Shown: one piece after another, positions 34,215-42,724 of the stretch
Layout of the letters: every line of letters starts with the position of its first letter
Position numbering within the stretch: the stretch's first letter is position 1
From: Xanthomonas hyacinthi
GTDB taxonomy: Bacteria > Pseudomonadota > Gammaproteobacteria > Xanthomonadales > Xanthomonadaceae
DNA: 64,000 bases
Direction of reading: 5' to 3'
Assembly (NCBI RefSeq): GCF_009769165.1
Contig: NZ_CP043476.1
Coordinates: 1,302,001 to 1,366,000, forward strand
Notes under the pieces: model-generated
What the model saw: only the letters and a program-made list of their open reading frames with translations
Told to the model about the DNA's origin: nothing
Database searches by the model: none
Translations under genes and position numbers: made by a program

Positions 34215-35426
34215 ATGCCCGAGACCAAAGCCACCGTCGTCATCCGCCGGGTCAAGAAGGTCCAGGGCGGCGGCCATCATGGCGGCGCCTGGAAGGTGGC
34301 CTTCGCCGACTTCGTGACCGCGATGATGGCCTTCTTCCTGGTGCTGTGGCTGGTCGCGGCGACCACCAAGGAACAGCGCGTGGCGATTTCCGAATACTTC
34401 CGCAATCCCAGCCCGCTGCAAGGCAAGAGCCCGGCGCCGAGTCCCGGCATGGCCGGCCCCGGCGGCGCCAGCACCTCGATGATCAAGCTCGGCGGCACGG
34501 CGGACATGCAGCGCGGCGACAACAAGGATCCGTTCGGCAGCAAGAGCCTGAACGGCGACACGGAAAGCAAGACGGCGCAGCGCGAGAAGGAAAAGCAGCG
34601 CCTGGAAACGCTGATGCGGGATCTGAAGGAAGCGATCGACAAGAGCCAGGCGCTGGAGCCGTTCAAGGACCAGCTGCTGCTGGACCTGACCCCGGACGGC
34701 CTGCGCATCCAGATCGTGGACAAGGAGAACCGGCCGATGTTCGACATCGGCAGCGCGGTGCTCAAGCCCTACACCCGCGACATCCTGCGCGAGCTGTCCG
34801 GCTTCATCAACGAAGTGCCCAACCGCATCAGCATCAGCGGCCACACCGACGTCACCCAATACAGCGGCAAGAGCGGCTACAGCAACTGGGAGCTGAGCGC
34901 GGACCGCGCCAATGCGGCGCGGCGCGAGCTGGTGACAGGCGGCATGAGCGAGGACAAGGTCTCGCGCGTGGTCGGCCTGTCCTCCTCGATCCTGTTCGAC
35001 AGGCAGAACCCGGACAACCCGATCAACCGCCGCATCAGCATTGTGGTGATGACCAAGGACGCCGAGGACGCGGCGCTGGCCGGCAGCGAGCATGCGGTGG
35101 CGCTGGGCAAGCCGCAGAGCGATGCCGACACCAAGCTGCCGGACCTGAGCGCGGCAGCGACCGCCGCGCCGACGCCGTTGCCCGCAGCGGCGACGCTCCC
35201 GGCCCCGGCAACGCCTGCCGCTGCCCCGGCGGCAAGCACCGCCAGCCCGGCAACGGTGACGATCGCGCCGCCGCACACCACCTCGCCGGAGGTCGCCGCC
35301 GACGCCGCCCGCGCAGCGATCCGCGCGGTCAACAGCGTCCCCGGCGGCAAGCCGCGCAGCAGCACTGCGCCAGCGCCAGCGCCGGCCCCGGTAACGGCCG
35401 CCGCCGAAAGCCCGGCGCGGCGCTAA
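34215..35426 (+). CDS. motB: Flagellar motor stator protein MotB
   Basis: The 403-residue protein has a short cytoplasmic tail, one membrane helix with the proton-carrying Asp32 in AWKVAFADFVTAMMAFFLVL, a plug/linker region, and an OmpA-like peptidoglycan-binding domain (ISISGHTDVTQYSGKSGYSN and LSADRANAARRELV). The tail after about residue 290 is a long Ala/Pro-rich extension not typical of enteric MotB (308 residues). It is co-transcribed with motA. Confidence 0.96.
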   Translation: MPETKATVVIRRVKKVQGGGHHGGAWKVAFADFVTAMMAFFLVLWLVAATTKEQRVAISEYFRNPSPLQGKSPAPSPGMAGPGGASTSMIKLGGTADMQRGDNKDPFGSKSLNGDTESKTAQREKEKQRLETLMRDLKEAIDKSQALEPFKDQLLLDLTPDGLRIQIVDKENRPMFDIGSAVLKPYTRDILRELSGFINEVPNRISISGHTDVTQYSGKSGYSNWELSADRANAARRELVTGGMSEDKVSRVVGLSSSILFDRQNPDNPINRRISIVVMTKDAEDAALAGSEHAVALGKPQSDADTKLPDLSAAATAAPTPLPAAATLPAPATPAAAPAASTASPATVTIAPPHTTSPEVAADAARAAIRAVNSVPGGKPRSSTAPAPAPAPVTAAAESPARR

Positions 35427-35646
35427 CGCTTTTTCCTCTCGGCGCGTTGTCTTGTCGGCGCGGTTGCGCCACGCCCTGCGCGATCGCCTGGCGGGCAATG
35501 CGTTCGATGTCGCGCTGCAACGCCGCGTTGGCGACCCGCTGGCGCCGCGCCAGCATCGCCTGTCGCTTGCCGAGTTCGCCCTGCCGCCGAAGGTCATGCC
35601 CGCCCGACCCGCTTACAATGGCGGTCACTCCGCGAGCGAGACGAAC

Positions 35647-36180
35647 GTGTCCAAGCAATCCAAAGCCAGGCGCGACAAGCGCAAGAAGCAGCAGCCCAAG
35701 CGCGGCTTCGCCCGATTGGGCCGCGAGCAGCCCATCGCCAACCACGCCGTGCTGCAGGACGACAGCGGCCGGGTGTTGGCCGCGATCGGCCTGCAGGGCA
35801 GCGAATGGCTGCTGTCGGTCGGCGGCCAGACCATGGGCAACGCCGACAACCCGGTACCGATGCTGGCGATGCTCAAGCATCTGGCCAGCGTGCAGGAACA
35901 GGAAGGCACCACCATCACCCTGGACTACTCGACCCAGTTGCAGCAGATGATCGACGACCTTGCCGCCGACGAGGGCAAGACCGCGGCCGAGTATCTGGAC
36001 GCGCTGGTCGCCGAGTTCGCCGAGGGCGATGACGACGCGGCCGAAGAAGAAGACGGCGTCGCCGATGCCGGCGACGATGCTGCCGATGCCGATGCAGCAG
36101 CGGACACGGCGGGAAGCGACGCGGCGAGGCCTGCGGCCGACGCCGAAGCGGACGCCGACGGCAAGCGCACGCCAGCCTGA
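35647..36180 (+). CDS. Basic-acidic hypothetical protein behind motB
   Basis: I do not recognise this 177-residue protein. It has a strongly basic start (SKQSKARRDKRKKQQPKRGF), a compact middle with GSEWLLSVGGQTMGNADNPV and TITLDYSTQLQQMIDDLAAD, and a very acidic Asp/Ala/Glu tail from about residue 125. The charge split suggests nucleic-acid or ribosome contact, but this is inference. GTG 35647 with GAGACGAAC upstream was chosen; TACAAT at 35614 could be its -10 box. Confidence 0.6.
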   Translation: MSKQSKARRDKRKKQQPKRGFARLGREQPIANHAVLQDDSGRVLAAIGLQGSEWLLSVGGQTMGNADNPVPMLAMLKHLASVQEQEGTTITLDYSTQLQQMIDDLAADEGKTAAEYLDALVAEFAEGDDDAAEEEDGVADAGDDAADADAAADTAGSDAARPAADAEADADGKRTPA

Positions 36181-36189
36181 GCGGACGCG

Positions 36190-36474
36190 ATGGCGGTCTA
36201 CATCGACGATGCGGTGCATCCCTGGCGCGGCCAGCGCTGGGGACACCTGCTCGCCGATACGCTGGACGAACTGCATGCGATGGCGGCGCGGCTGGGCATT
36301 CCCCGCCGCGCCTTCCAGAACAAGCTCAGCGGCGCGCACTACGACGTGTCCGCCGCCTTGCGCGACCAAGCGATCCGGCTGGGCGCGCTGCCGGTGTCGC
36401 GGCACACCGATCGCGCGCTGATGAAGGCACTGATCCGCCAGGCCCGCGCACAGGCGCGCGGCGAGGCCGATTGA
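36190..36474 (+). CDS. DUF4031 family protein
   Basis: The 94-residue protein matches DUF4031: MAVYIDDAVHPWRGQRWGHL with two conserved Asp, LADTLDELHAMAARLGIPRR, then HYDVSAALRDQAIRLGA. The conserved Asp/His pattern suggests metal binding, but no activity is established. The ATG lies nine bases after the preceding stop, so the two are probably co-transcribed. Confidence 0.85.
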   Translation: MAVYIDDAVHPWRGQRWGHLLADTLDELHAMAARLGIPRRAFQNKLSGAHYDVSAALRDQAIRLGALPVSRHTDRALMKALIRQARAQARGEAD

Positions 36475-36557
36475 ACGGCTTGGGACCTGGATAGGCGCCG
36501 CCACGCCCCCCTCCGGATCAGGGATACCCCTGACGGGTAATCAGGTACCGGGAAGCC

Positions 36558-36594
36558 TTCGTTTTTTGCGCACAAGATTCTTTCCGCAAGAATC
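36558..36594 (+). promoter_or_regulatory. PIP-box-like motif and small inverted repeat
   Basis: TTCGT at 36558-36562 and TTCTT at 36578-36582 are separated by exactly 15 bases, one mismatch from the plant-inducible promoter box TTCGB-N15-TTCGB recognised by HrpX in Xanthomonas. No good -10 hexamer is seen at the standard distance. The second half overlaps an inverted repeat (GATTCTT at 36576, AAGAATC at 36588) that could instead be an operator. Confidence 0.35.
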
Positions 36595-36702
36595 CCCAGA
36601 AACTGATTAGGCGGATCATTCGCGTTGCGGCGACGCACTGGCCTTACGCTAGGCTTTCCCGGCTCGCGCATAGCAATACATGTCTGATCTTGGAGTTTTT
36701 TC

Positions 36703-37104
36703 ATGACTAGTCCAATTCGTGGCGCATCAAGCAGCAGCTATTACCCCAACCAAACAAACAACCCGGAAAGCTCACCGCCGCCACACAATCAATCGCCAAG
36801 CCCAGCCCAATCCTCAGGATTCCCATCGCTGCAGCGCATGAACGCTAGCCGCCGCACTGCCGGAAGCACATTCAACGCACGCTTTTCGGATGAGAATACC
36901 ACTCATGAGGTACCTGGATATGATGCTGGCCGGCAGGCACACATTAGCGTGCAAGAGGACACCCAAATTAGCCAGAACGCGTATAGCCTCTGGAAGAGTC
37001 ATCCTAATGGCCTTCCCAGCGACATCAAGAAAGAAACAAAGAAAGATCATAAACTTTACGCTGCCTACAAAGAAATCAAAGATAACAAGGGCTACAAGGG
37101 ATAA
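36703..37104 (+). CDS. Ser/Pro/Asn-rich protein in an AT-rich island; effector-like
   Basis: This 133-residue protein has a polar, disordered N-terminus rich in Ser, Pro, Asn and Gln (MTSPIRGASSSSYYPNQTNN, then SSPPPHNQSPSPAQSSGFPS) and a Lys-rich C-terminal helix (KKETKKDHKLYAAYKEIKDN). No membrane segment or Sec signal is seen. Composition of the first 50 residues is like type III secretion signals, and a PIP-box-like motif lies upstream, so it may be a small secreted effector. Its base composition is far more AT-rich than both flanks, a sign of transfer. TTGGAG precedes ATG 36703. I do not recognise a family. Confidence 0.65.
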   Translation: MTSPIRGASSSSYYPNQTNNPESSPPPHNQSPSPAQSSGFPSLQRMNASRRTAGSTFNARFSDENTTHEVPGYDAGRQAHISVQEDTQISQNAYSLWKSHPNGLPSDIKKETKKDHKLYAAYKEIKDNKGYKG

Positions 37105-37122
37105 TGCTCTCAATGCAATACA

Positions 37123-37150
37123 GCCGGGCCGAAGAATTTTTCGGCCCGGC
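37123..37150 (+). terminator. Hairpin after the AT-rich gene
   Basis: GCCGGGCCGA at 37123-37132 pairs perfectly with 37141-37150 around an AGAATTTT loop, 19 bases past the stop. No T-tract follows, so termination strength is uncertain. Confidence 0.6.
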
Positions 37151-37184
37151 CATGTACAACGTCTATGCACCCCTTGGGGCCTGT

Positions 37185-37345
37185 TTACGACCTTCTGAGC
37201 AGTAGTGCCAAGAAGCCTATGGCGATGAACTGCAAGCTGGTGTTGAGGTTGCGTTTTCAGTTCTTCCACAGCAGTAGGTTCTTCTGCAGCCGCGTAAAAC
37301 TGCACTCGACCCACCGTTTGGGCATGCCCTTGAAGGTGTGCACAG
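37185..37345 (-). pseudogene. IS5-type transposase remnant (C-terminal end)
   Basis: On the minus strand the reading GMPKRWVECSFTRLQKNLLL continues WKN, meets an in-frame TGA, then resumes NLNTSLQFIAIGFLALLLRR before TAA at 37185. This is the end of an IS5-family transposase (intact relatives read PKRWVVERSFAWL...). Only the last 50 or so codons survive, with an internal stop, so it is inactive. The sequence up to about 37400 may be further decayed IS DNA. Confidence 0.7.
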
Positions 37346-37448
37346 CGCACAGTGGTGGCTCAACAGACCCGCTCAAAGGCTTTTCTTAGCCGCGCTCAAT
37401 CTTGTCCGCATTTGTCTACAGACCATCCAACGACAGCGCTATGCTTCG

Positions 37449-37472
37449 AGCGAGCCTCTGCCGAGGCTCGCT
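37449..37472 (+). terminator. Hairpin upstream of the S53 peptidase
   Basis: A perfect 10-bp stem (AGCGAGCCTC and complement) with loop TGCC is followed by a moderately T-rich stretch ending in T6 near 37490. It could end any transcript entering from the island. Confidence 0.55.
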
Positions 37473-37590
37473 CTGTTTGAATTGCGCATTTTTTGATCGT
37501 TTCGCACCCTGGCACGCCAGCGTTGCGGCGTGCCTGTGCATGTCGTTCCGGTGTGGTCGTTTCGCAGCTCCCTATCGAAGGTCCCCCTGC

Positions 37591-39681
37591 ATGAAAGATG
37601 CCTCGCTGTTTCGCCGCCTGCCCCTGCACCTGGCCTGCCTGGCCGCGCTGTCCACGCCTGCGATCAGCGCCGCGCAAAGCGGCCAGACCGCGACGCCCGA
37701 GATCGCCCACCTCCCCGCACAGCTGCAGAGCGCCAAGCAACTCGGCGCGCTGACGGCCAGTGCGCCGATCAGTGTGGTGATGACCCTGCCGTTGAAGGAC
37801 GGTGCCGGTGCCTACGACTACGCGATGCACGTCTCGCGACCGGGCGATCCGCTCTATGGGCACTACCTGACCCCGAGCGAATTCGCGGCGCGCTTCGGCA
37901 CGCGGCAGAGCGACATCGACGCGGTCACGGCCTTCGCCCAGGCGCATGGAATGCAGGTCAAGAGCATCGGCGGCGCCGGCTCGCTGATCACCTTGAAGGC
38001 GCCCGCCAGCACCTTCGCCCACCATCTCGGGGTGAACTTCGGCCGCTACCAGGCCAGCGACGGCAAGACCTTCTTTTCGGCCGATCGGCAACCGCAATTG
38101 CCCCGTGAGATCGCCAGCCACGTCGGCGGCATCGTCGGACTCAACGACGCCATCCGCTTCGCGCCGCTGGCCATCCGCGCGCCGGCGAGGCCTGCGGCGA
38201 TGGCCGACGATCACGCCAGCGGCAATGCGCATGCGGCCACAGAGTCCGCCGGCCACGGCCCCAACGGCGGCCTGAGTCCGCAGGACATCCGCACGGCCTA
38301 TGCCATTCCCGCGCAATTGGCACCGGGCAAGCAGGAGACCCTTGCGCTGTTCGAACAAGGCGGCTTCCTGAGCAGCGATATCGCCACCTACGTGAAGAAG
38401 TTCGGACTGCCGAACGTGCCGGTGAAGGTCCGCAACGTCAACGGCTATGCCGGTGCGGTCAACAATACAGGCGTCGCTCACGAGGCGGCGCTGGACATCG
38501 ACATGGCCATCGCGGTGAATCCGCAGTTGCAGCAGATCCAGGTCTACGAAGAAGGCGACGATCCGTATCCGGTGGCGCTGCTGGCGGCGCTGGGCGCCAT
38601 CGCCGACGACAATACCGCGCAGACGGTGAGCATTTCCTACGGGATGGACGAGGAAATCCTGGGCAATGCGGCGCTCGCCGCGGAGGGTCAGGTGCTGACG
38701 CAGATGGTCGCGCAAGGCCAGGGGGTGTATGTCAGTTCCGGCGACGAGGGCGCCTACGGACGCACCGGCAGCGGCCTGCACGGCGAGGATCCGGGCACCC
38801 AGCCGCTGGTCACCTCGGTCGGCGGCACCGCGCTGTTCACCCGGCAGAACGGCAGCTACCTGAACGAAGAAACCTGGAACCTGCTCGGCAAGGGCGAAGG
38901 CGCCACAGGCGGTGGCATCAGTGCCTACTGGCCGATCCCGGACTACCAGCTGATCGCCGACGCCCAGGGCAAGCAGACGTCAATCGCTGCGCCCAACCAC
39001 GGCTCGTCCACGCAACGCAATTTCCCGGACGTGGCCGCCGTGGCCAGCCCCAGCACGCCGGTCGCAGTCTATTCCGAACTGGACGGCGGCTGGATCAACC
39101 TAGGCGGCACCAGCGTCTCATCGCCGATCTGGGCCAGTTTCATGTCCATTGCCGACCAGGCGCACCAGTACGCGGGACTGGGGCGGATCGGCTTCGCCAA
39201 TCCGTTCCTTTACGGCTATATCGACGGTGCCGTCTCACTCGATACCAAAGACGTGCTCAAGGGCAGCAATGGCAACGCCAACCTGTTCGGCGGCGTCGCC
39301 GGCTTCTCTGCCGGCCAGGGCTACGATAACGTGACCGGGCTGGGTTCGATGCTGTCTTCCTCGCTGCTGATCGACTCGCTGCTCACTGTGCACGACAGCA
39401 GCACGCCACCGCCGAACCAGGCGCGCGGCGTGCACGCCAGCCCGACCACGACGACGAGCACGCTGGAATGGAGCGCAGCGGACAACGCGACCGGATACGA
39501 GCTGATCGCGGAAGACTACGCCAGCGGCGCGGTGAGTGGCTACGCGCTCACCCGCGGCACGCGCTACACGTTCAAGGACCTCAAGCCGAACACCTACTAC
39601 GCGTTCCTGGTCATCGCACTGAACAAGGGCGGGGCGAAGCTGAGTTCGCCGGTGATCGTCAAGACCGCGAAGAAGGGCTAG
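37591..39681 (+). CDS. Secreted S53 family (sedolisin-type) serine-carboxyl peptidase
   Basis: The 696-residue preproprotein has a signal peptide (to ISA, about residue 27), a pro-kumamolisin activation domain (about 50-200), the S53 catalytic domain (about 225-590) and a C-terminal fibronectin III-like domain (about 610-696). Catalytic residues are visible: Glu298 and Asp302 in HEAALDID, Asp385 in SSGDEGAYG and Ser508 in GGTSVSSPIW; GYDNVTGLGS is the calcium site. Such enzymes work at acid pH outside the cell. Xanthomonalisin is a known relative, and this may contribute to degrading plant proteins. Confidence 0.93.
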   Translation: MKDASLFRRLPLHLACLAALSTPAISAAQSGQTATPEIAHLPAQLQSAKQLGALTASAPISVVMTLPLKDGAGAYDYAMHVSRPGDPLYGHYLTPSEFAARFGTRQSDIDAVTAFAQAHGMQVKSIGGAGSLITLKAPASTFAHHLGVNFGRYQASDGKTFFSADRQPQLPREIASHVGGIVGLNDAIRFAPLAIRAPARPAAMADDHASGNAHAATESAGHGPNGGLSPQDIRTAYAIPAQLAPGKQETLALFEQGGFLSSDIATYVKKFGLPNVPVKVRNVNGYAGAVNNTGVAHEAALDIDMAIAVNPQLQQIQVYEEGDDPYPVALLAALGAIADDNTAQTVSISYGMDEEILGNAALAAEGQVLTQMVAQGQGVYVSSGDEGAYGRTGSGLHGEDPGTQPLVTSVGGTALFTRQNGSYLNEETWNLLGKGEGATGGGISAYWPIPDYQLIADAQGKQTSIAAPNHGSSTQRNFPDVAAVASPSTPVAVYSELDGGWINLGGTSVSSPIWASFMSIADQAHQYAGLGRIGFANPFLYGYIDGAVSLDTKDVLKGSNGNANLFGGVAGFSAGQGYDNVTGLGSMLSSSLLIDSLLTVHDSSTPPPNQARGVHASPTTTTSTLEWSAADNATGYELIAEDYASGAVSGYALTRGTRYTFKDLKPNTYYAFLVIALNKGGAKLSSPVIVKTAKKG

Positions 39682-39694
39682 CGCCCAGGCCGCC

Positions 39695-39718
39695 GTCCGG
39701 GCCGTGCGCGGCCCGGAC
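39695..39718. terminator. Hairpin between convergent genes
   Basis: A perfect 10-bp GC-rich stem (GTCCGGGCCG and complement) with loop TGCG lies 14 bases past the peptidase stop and 21 before the end of the facing gene. There is no T-tract. Confidence 0.5.
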
Positions 39719-39738
39719 CGGCACGGCGCACGCGGCGC

Positions 39739-40284
39739 CTAGAACGGATCGCTGCCCGGGCGCAGTTCGATGCCCAGGATCGCCGCCAGCCGCTGCATGT
39801 CCTCGTCGTCGCGGCTGAGCGCCATCCAGCCGGCGCGGTCGTCGCCGCCGGTGTCCCAGCACCAGATGCTGTAGCCGTACTCGCGCAGGCGGTCGTAGGC
39901 CACGCCCAGCAGCGAGGCCATGTCGTGGGCGCCGAGGAAGTCCTCGTCGTCGAGGTCGCCGCCCCAGTCGATGCGCAGGTTCCAGCGCGCGGCCAGTTCG
40001 TCGATCGCGCCGACCAGCGCTTCGGCGTCGCGGCCGTCCACGTAGAAGCCGGAGCTCCAGTCGATGGCGTCCTTCAGCGTCCACAGCCAGCCGTCGCCGT
40101 CGCTGTCGCCCTCGCCCGCCACCTCGCGGTAGGCGTTGAACTGGCGCAGCGCGGTCTCCTCGTCGCCGGGATTGATCAGCAGCAGCAGGTTCCAGATCAG
40201 CTCCTGCTGGGTATCCGGATCGTCGGCGTCGGCGTCGCCGCTGAGGTCGTCGGGGTCGTCGTAGTCGGCGCTGTTGTCGGGCAT
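39739..40284 (-). CDS. Acidic hypothetical protein (DUF6630-like)
   Basis: The 181-residue acidic, soluble protein begins MPDNSADYDDPDDLSGDADA and contains AIDWSSGFYVDGRDAEALVG, LRIDWGGDLDDEDFLGAHDM and GYSIWCWDTGGDDRAGWMAL. I believe this corresponds to DUF6630, from memory of its Trp-Cys-Trp-Asp run; no function is known. ATG 40284 was chosen as the start of the acidic region; reading further upstream is Arg-rich. Confidence 0.65.
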   Translation of the reverse strand: MPDNSADYDDPDDLSGDADADDPDTQQELIWNLLLLINPGDEETALRQFNAYREVAGEGDSDGDGWLWTLKDAIDWSSGFYVDGRDAEALVGAIDELAARWNLRIDWGGDLDDEDFLGAHDMASLLGVAYDRLREYGYSIWCWDTGGDDRAGWMALSRDDEDMQRLAAILGIELRPGSDPF

Positions 40285-40429
40285 GGCGGCGGATCGGTGC
40301 TGCGGGACGCGCAGTGTGACGCGCCGCGCGCGGCGACGGAAGCGCGGCGAAACTCGGCAGCGGCGCCGCAGGCGTTTATCCTTCGCCCCCGGAAGACGGC
40401 GCCACCCGCCGCCAAGCGAGCCCACCACG

Positions 40430-40675
40430 ATGAGCGATACCCCTCCCGATCACCTGGCGATCAGCCCGCAGAGTCCGTTCCACGATGCCGCGGCGCTGGC
40501 GCGCGGGGTCGGCATCCGCTTCAACGGCGTGGAGCGCGACAACGTGGAGGAGTATTCGGCCAGCGAAGGCTGGATCCGCGTGCAGGTTGGCAAGGCGCGC
40601 GACCGCCGCGGCAATCCGATGACGATGAAGATCAACGGCCAGGTCGAGGCGTACTTTCTGGAAAAAACCGGCTGA
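40430..40675 (+). CDS. DUF3297 family protein
   Basis: The 81-residue protein matches DUF3297: PDHLAISPQSPFHDAAALAR, VGIRFNGVERDNVEEYSASE, GWIRVQVGKARDRRGNPMTM and a C-terminal KINGQVEAYF. It is small, soluble and conserved in Proteobacteria without a known role. ATG 40430 gives MSDTPPDHL. It converges with the ABC exporter genes. Confidence 0.88.
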   Translation: MSDTPPDHLAISPQSPFHDAAALARGVGIRFNGVERDNVEEYSASEGWIRVQVGKARDRRGNPMTMKINGQVEAYFLEKTG

Positions 40676-40738
40676 GCGCGGCGCACTGCCGGCGCTCGGC
40701 GATTCGCGCCACGGCATGCGCCGCCCGCGGCCGCCGGC

Positions 40739-41496
40739 TCAGGACTTGAGCCGGTAGCCGCTGCGGAAGATCGCCCAGACCACGGTCAGGCACAGCGCCA
40801 GGAACACCCCGGTCATGCTCGCGCTGACCGCGATGTGCACGTCGGCCTTGCCGAAGAACGCCCAGCGGAAGCCGCTGACCAGGTACACCACCGGGTTGAA
40901 CAGGCTGATCTTCTGCCACAGCGGCGGCAGCATGCCGATCGAGTAGAAGCTGCCGCCGAGGAAGGTCAGCGGGGTGACCACCATCAGCGGGATCACCTGC
41001 AGCTTCTCGAAACCGTCGGCCCAGATGCCGATGATGAAGCCGAACAGGCTGAAGGTCAGCGCGGTCAGCACCAGGAAGCCGAACATCCACAGCGGATGCG
41101 CGATCTCGTACGGCACGAACGCGCGCGCGGTGAGCAGGATCAGCAGGCCCAGCAGCACCGACTTGCTCGCCGCCGCGCCGACATAGCCGATCACCACTTC
41201 CCACCACGCCACCGGCGCCGACAGCACCTCGTAGATGGTGCCGGCCCAGCGCGGCATGTAGATGCCGAACGAGGCGTTGGAGATGCTCTCGTTGAGCAGC
41301 GACAGCATCACCAGCCCGGGGATGATGTAGGCGCCGTAGCCGATCCCGTCGATGGCGCCCATGCGCGAGCCGATCGCCGCGCCGAACACCACGAAGTACA
41401 GCGAGGTCGACAGCACCGGCGAGGCGATCGACTGGGTCAGGGTGCGGAAGGTGCGCGCCATCTCGAAACGGTAGATCGCGGCGATCGCGTGCAGGT

Positions 41497-41500
<4 letters not shown>
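40739..41500 (-). CDS. ABC-2 type transporter permease
   Basis: The 253-residue permease has six membrane segments and the ABC-2 signature [20 protein letters not shown] near residue 185, followed by [20 protein letters not shown]. It resembles YadH/NodJ-type exporters that move lipids, polysaccharides or drugs; substrate is unknown. Its ATG overlaps the ATPase stop by four bases. Confidence 0.9.
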
Positions 41501-42444
<944 letters not shown>

Positions 42445-42575
42445 GGGAACTCCTTGCGCGGCGGACCGGACCGGCCCCCGCGACGAACGTCCGACAGGGT
42501 AGAGGTCCGCTACGCTCCGATAAACCCCGATCGGCGGAAGCAGTCTCCCGCGTACGGGATAGTGGTGGTTGGGCC

Positions 42576-42720
42576 GGGAATCGAGAATCGAGAATCGAGA
42601 ATCGAGAATCGAGAGAGCCTAGCAGCCGCATCGTCACGAGCATGGCAAGCTAAAGCGTCCGCCAGCCGAACCAACCTACAGCGCGCGCCCCTATTCCCCA
42701 TTCCCTATTCCCCATTCCCA
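42576..42720. repeat. Large inverted GAATCGA / ATTCCC repeat
   Basis: Five tandem GAATCGA-type units at 42576-42613 face TATTCCCCATTCCCTATTCC-type units at about 42691-42720. It is the same family as the atp intergenic elements but with an 80-bp centre, and lies between the antiporter stop and the exporter operon. Confidence 0.75.
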
Positions 42721-42724
42721 GCTT

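Larger units (their letters stand above)
37105..37590. other. AT-richer spacer with IS debris
   Basis: No intact gene lies in these 486 bases. They hold the hairpin at 37123, the transposase remnant at 37185-37345 and a second hairpin at 37449, ahead of the S53 peptidase start at 37591. Confidence 0.6.
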
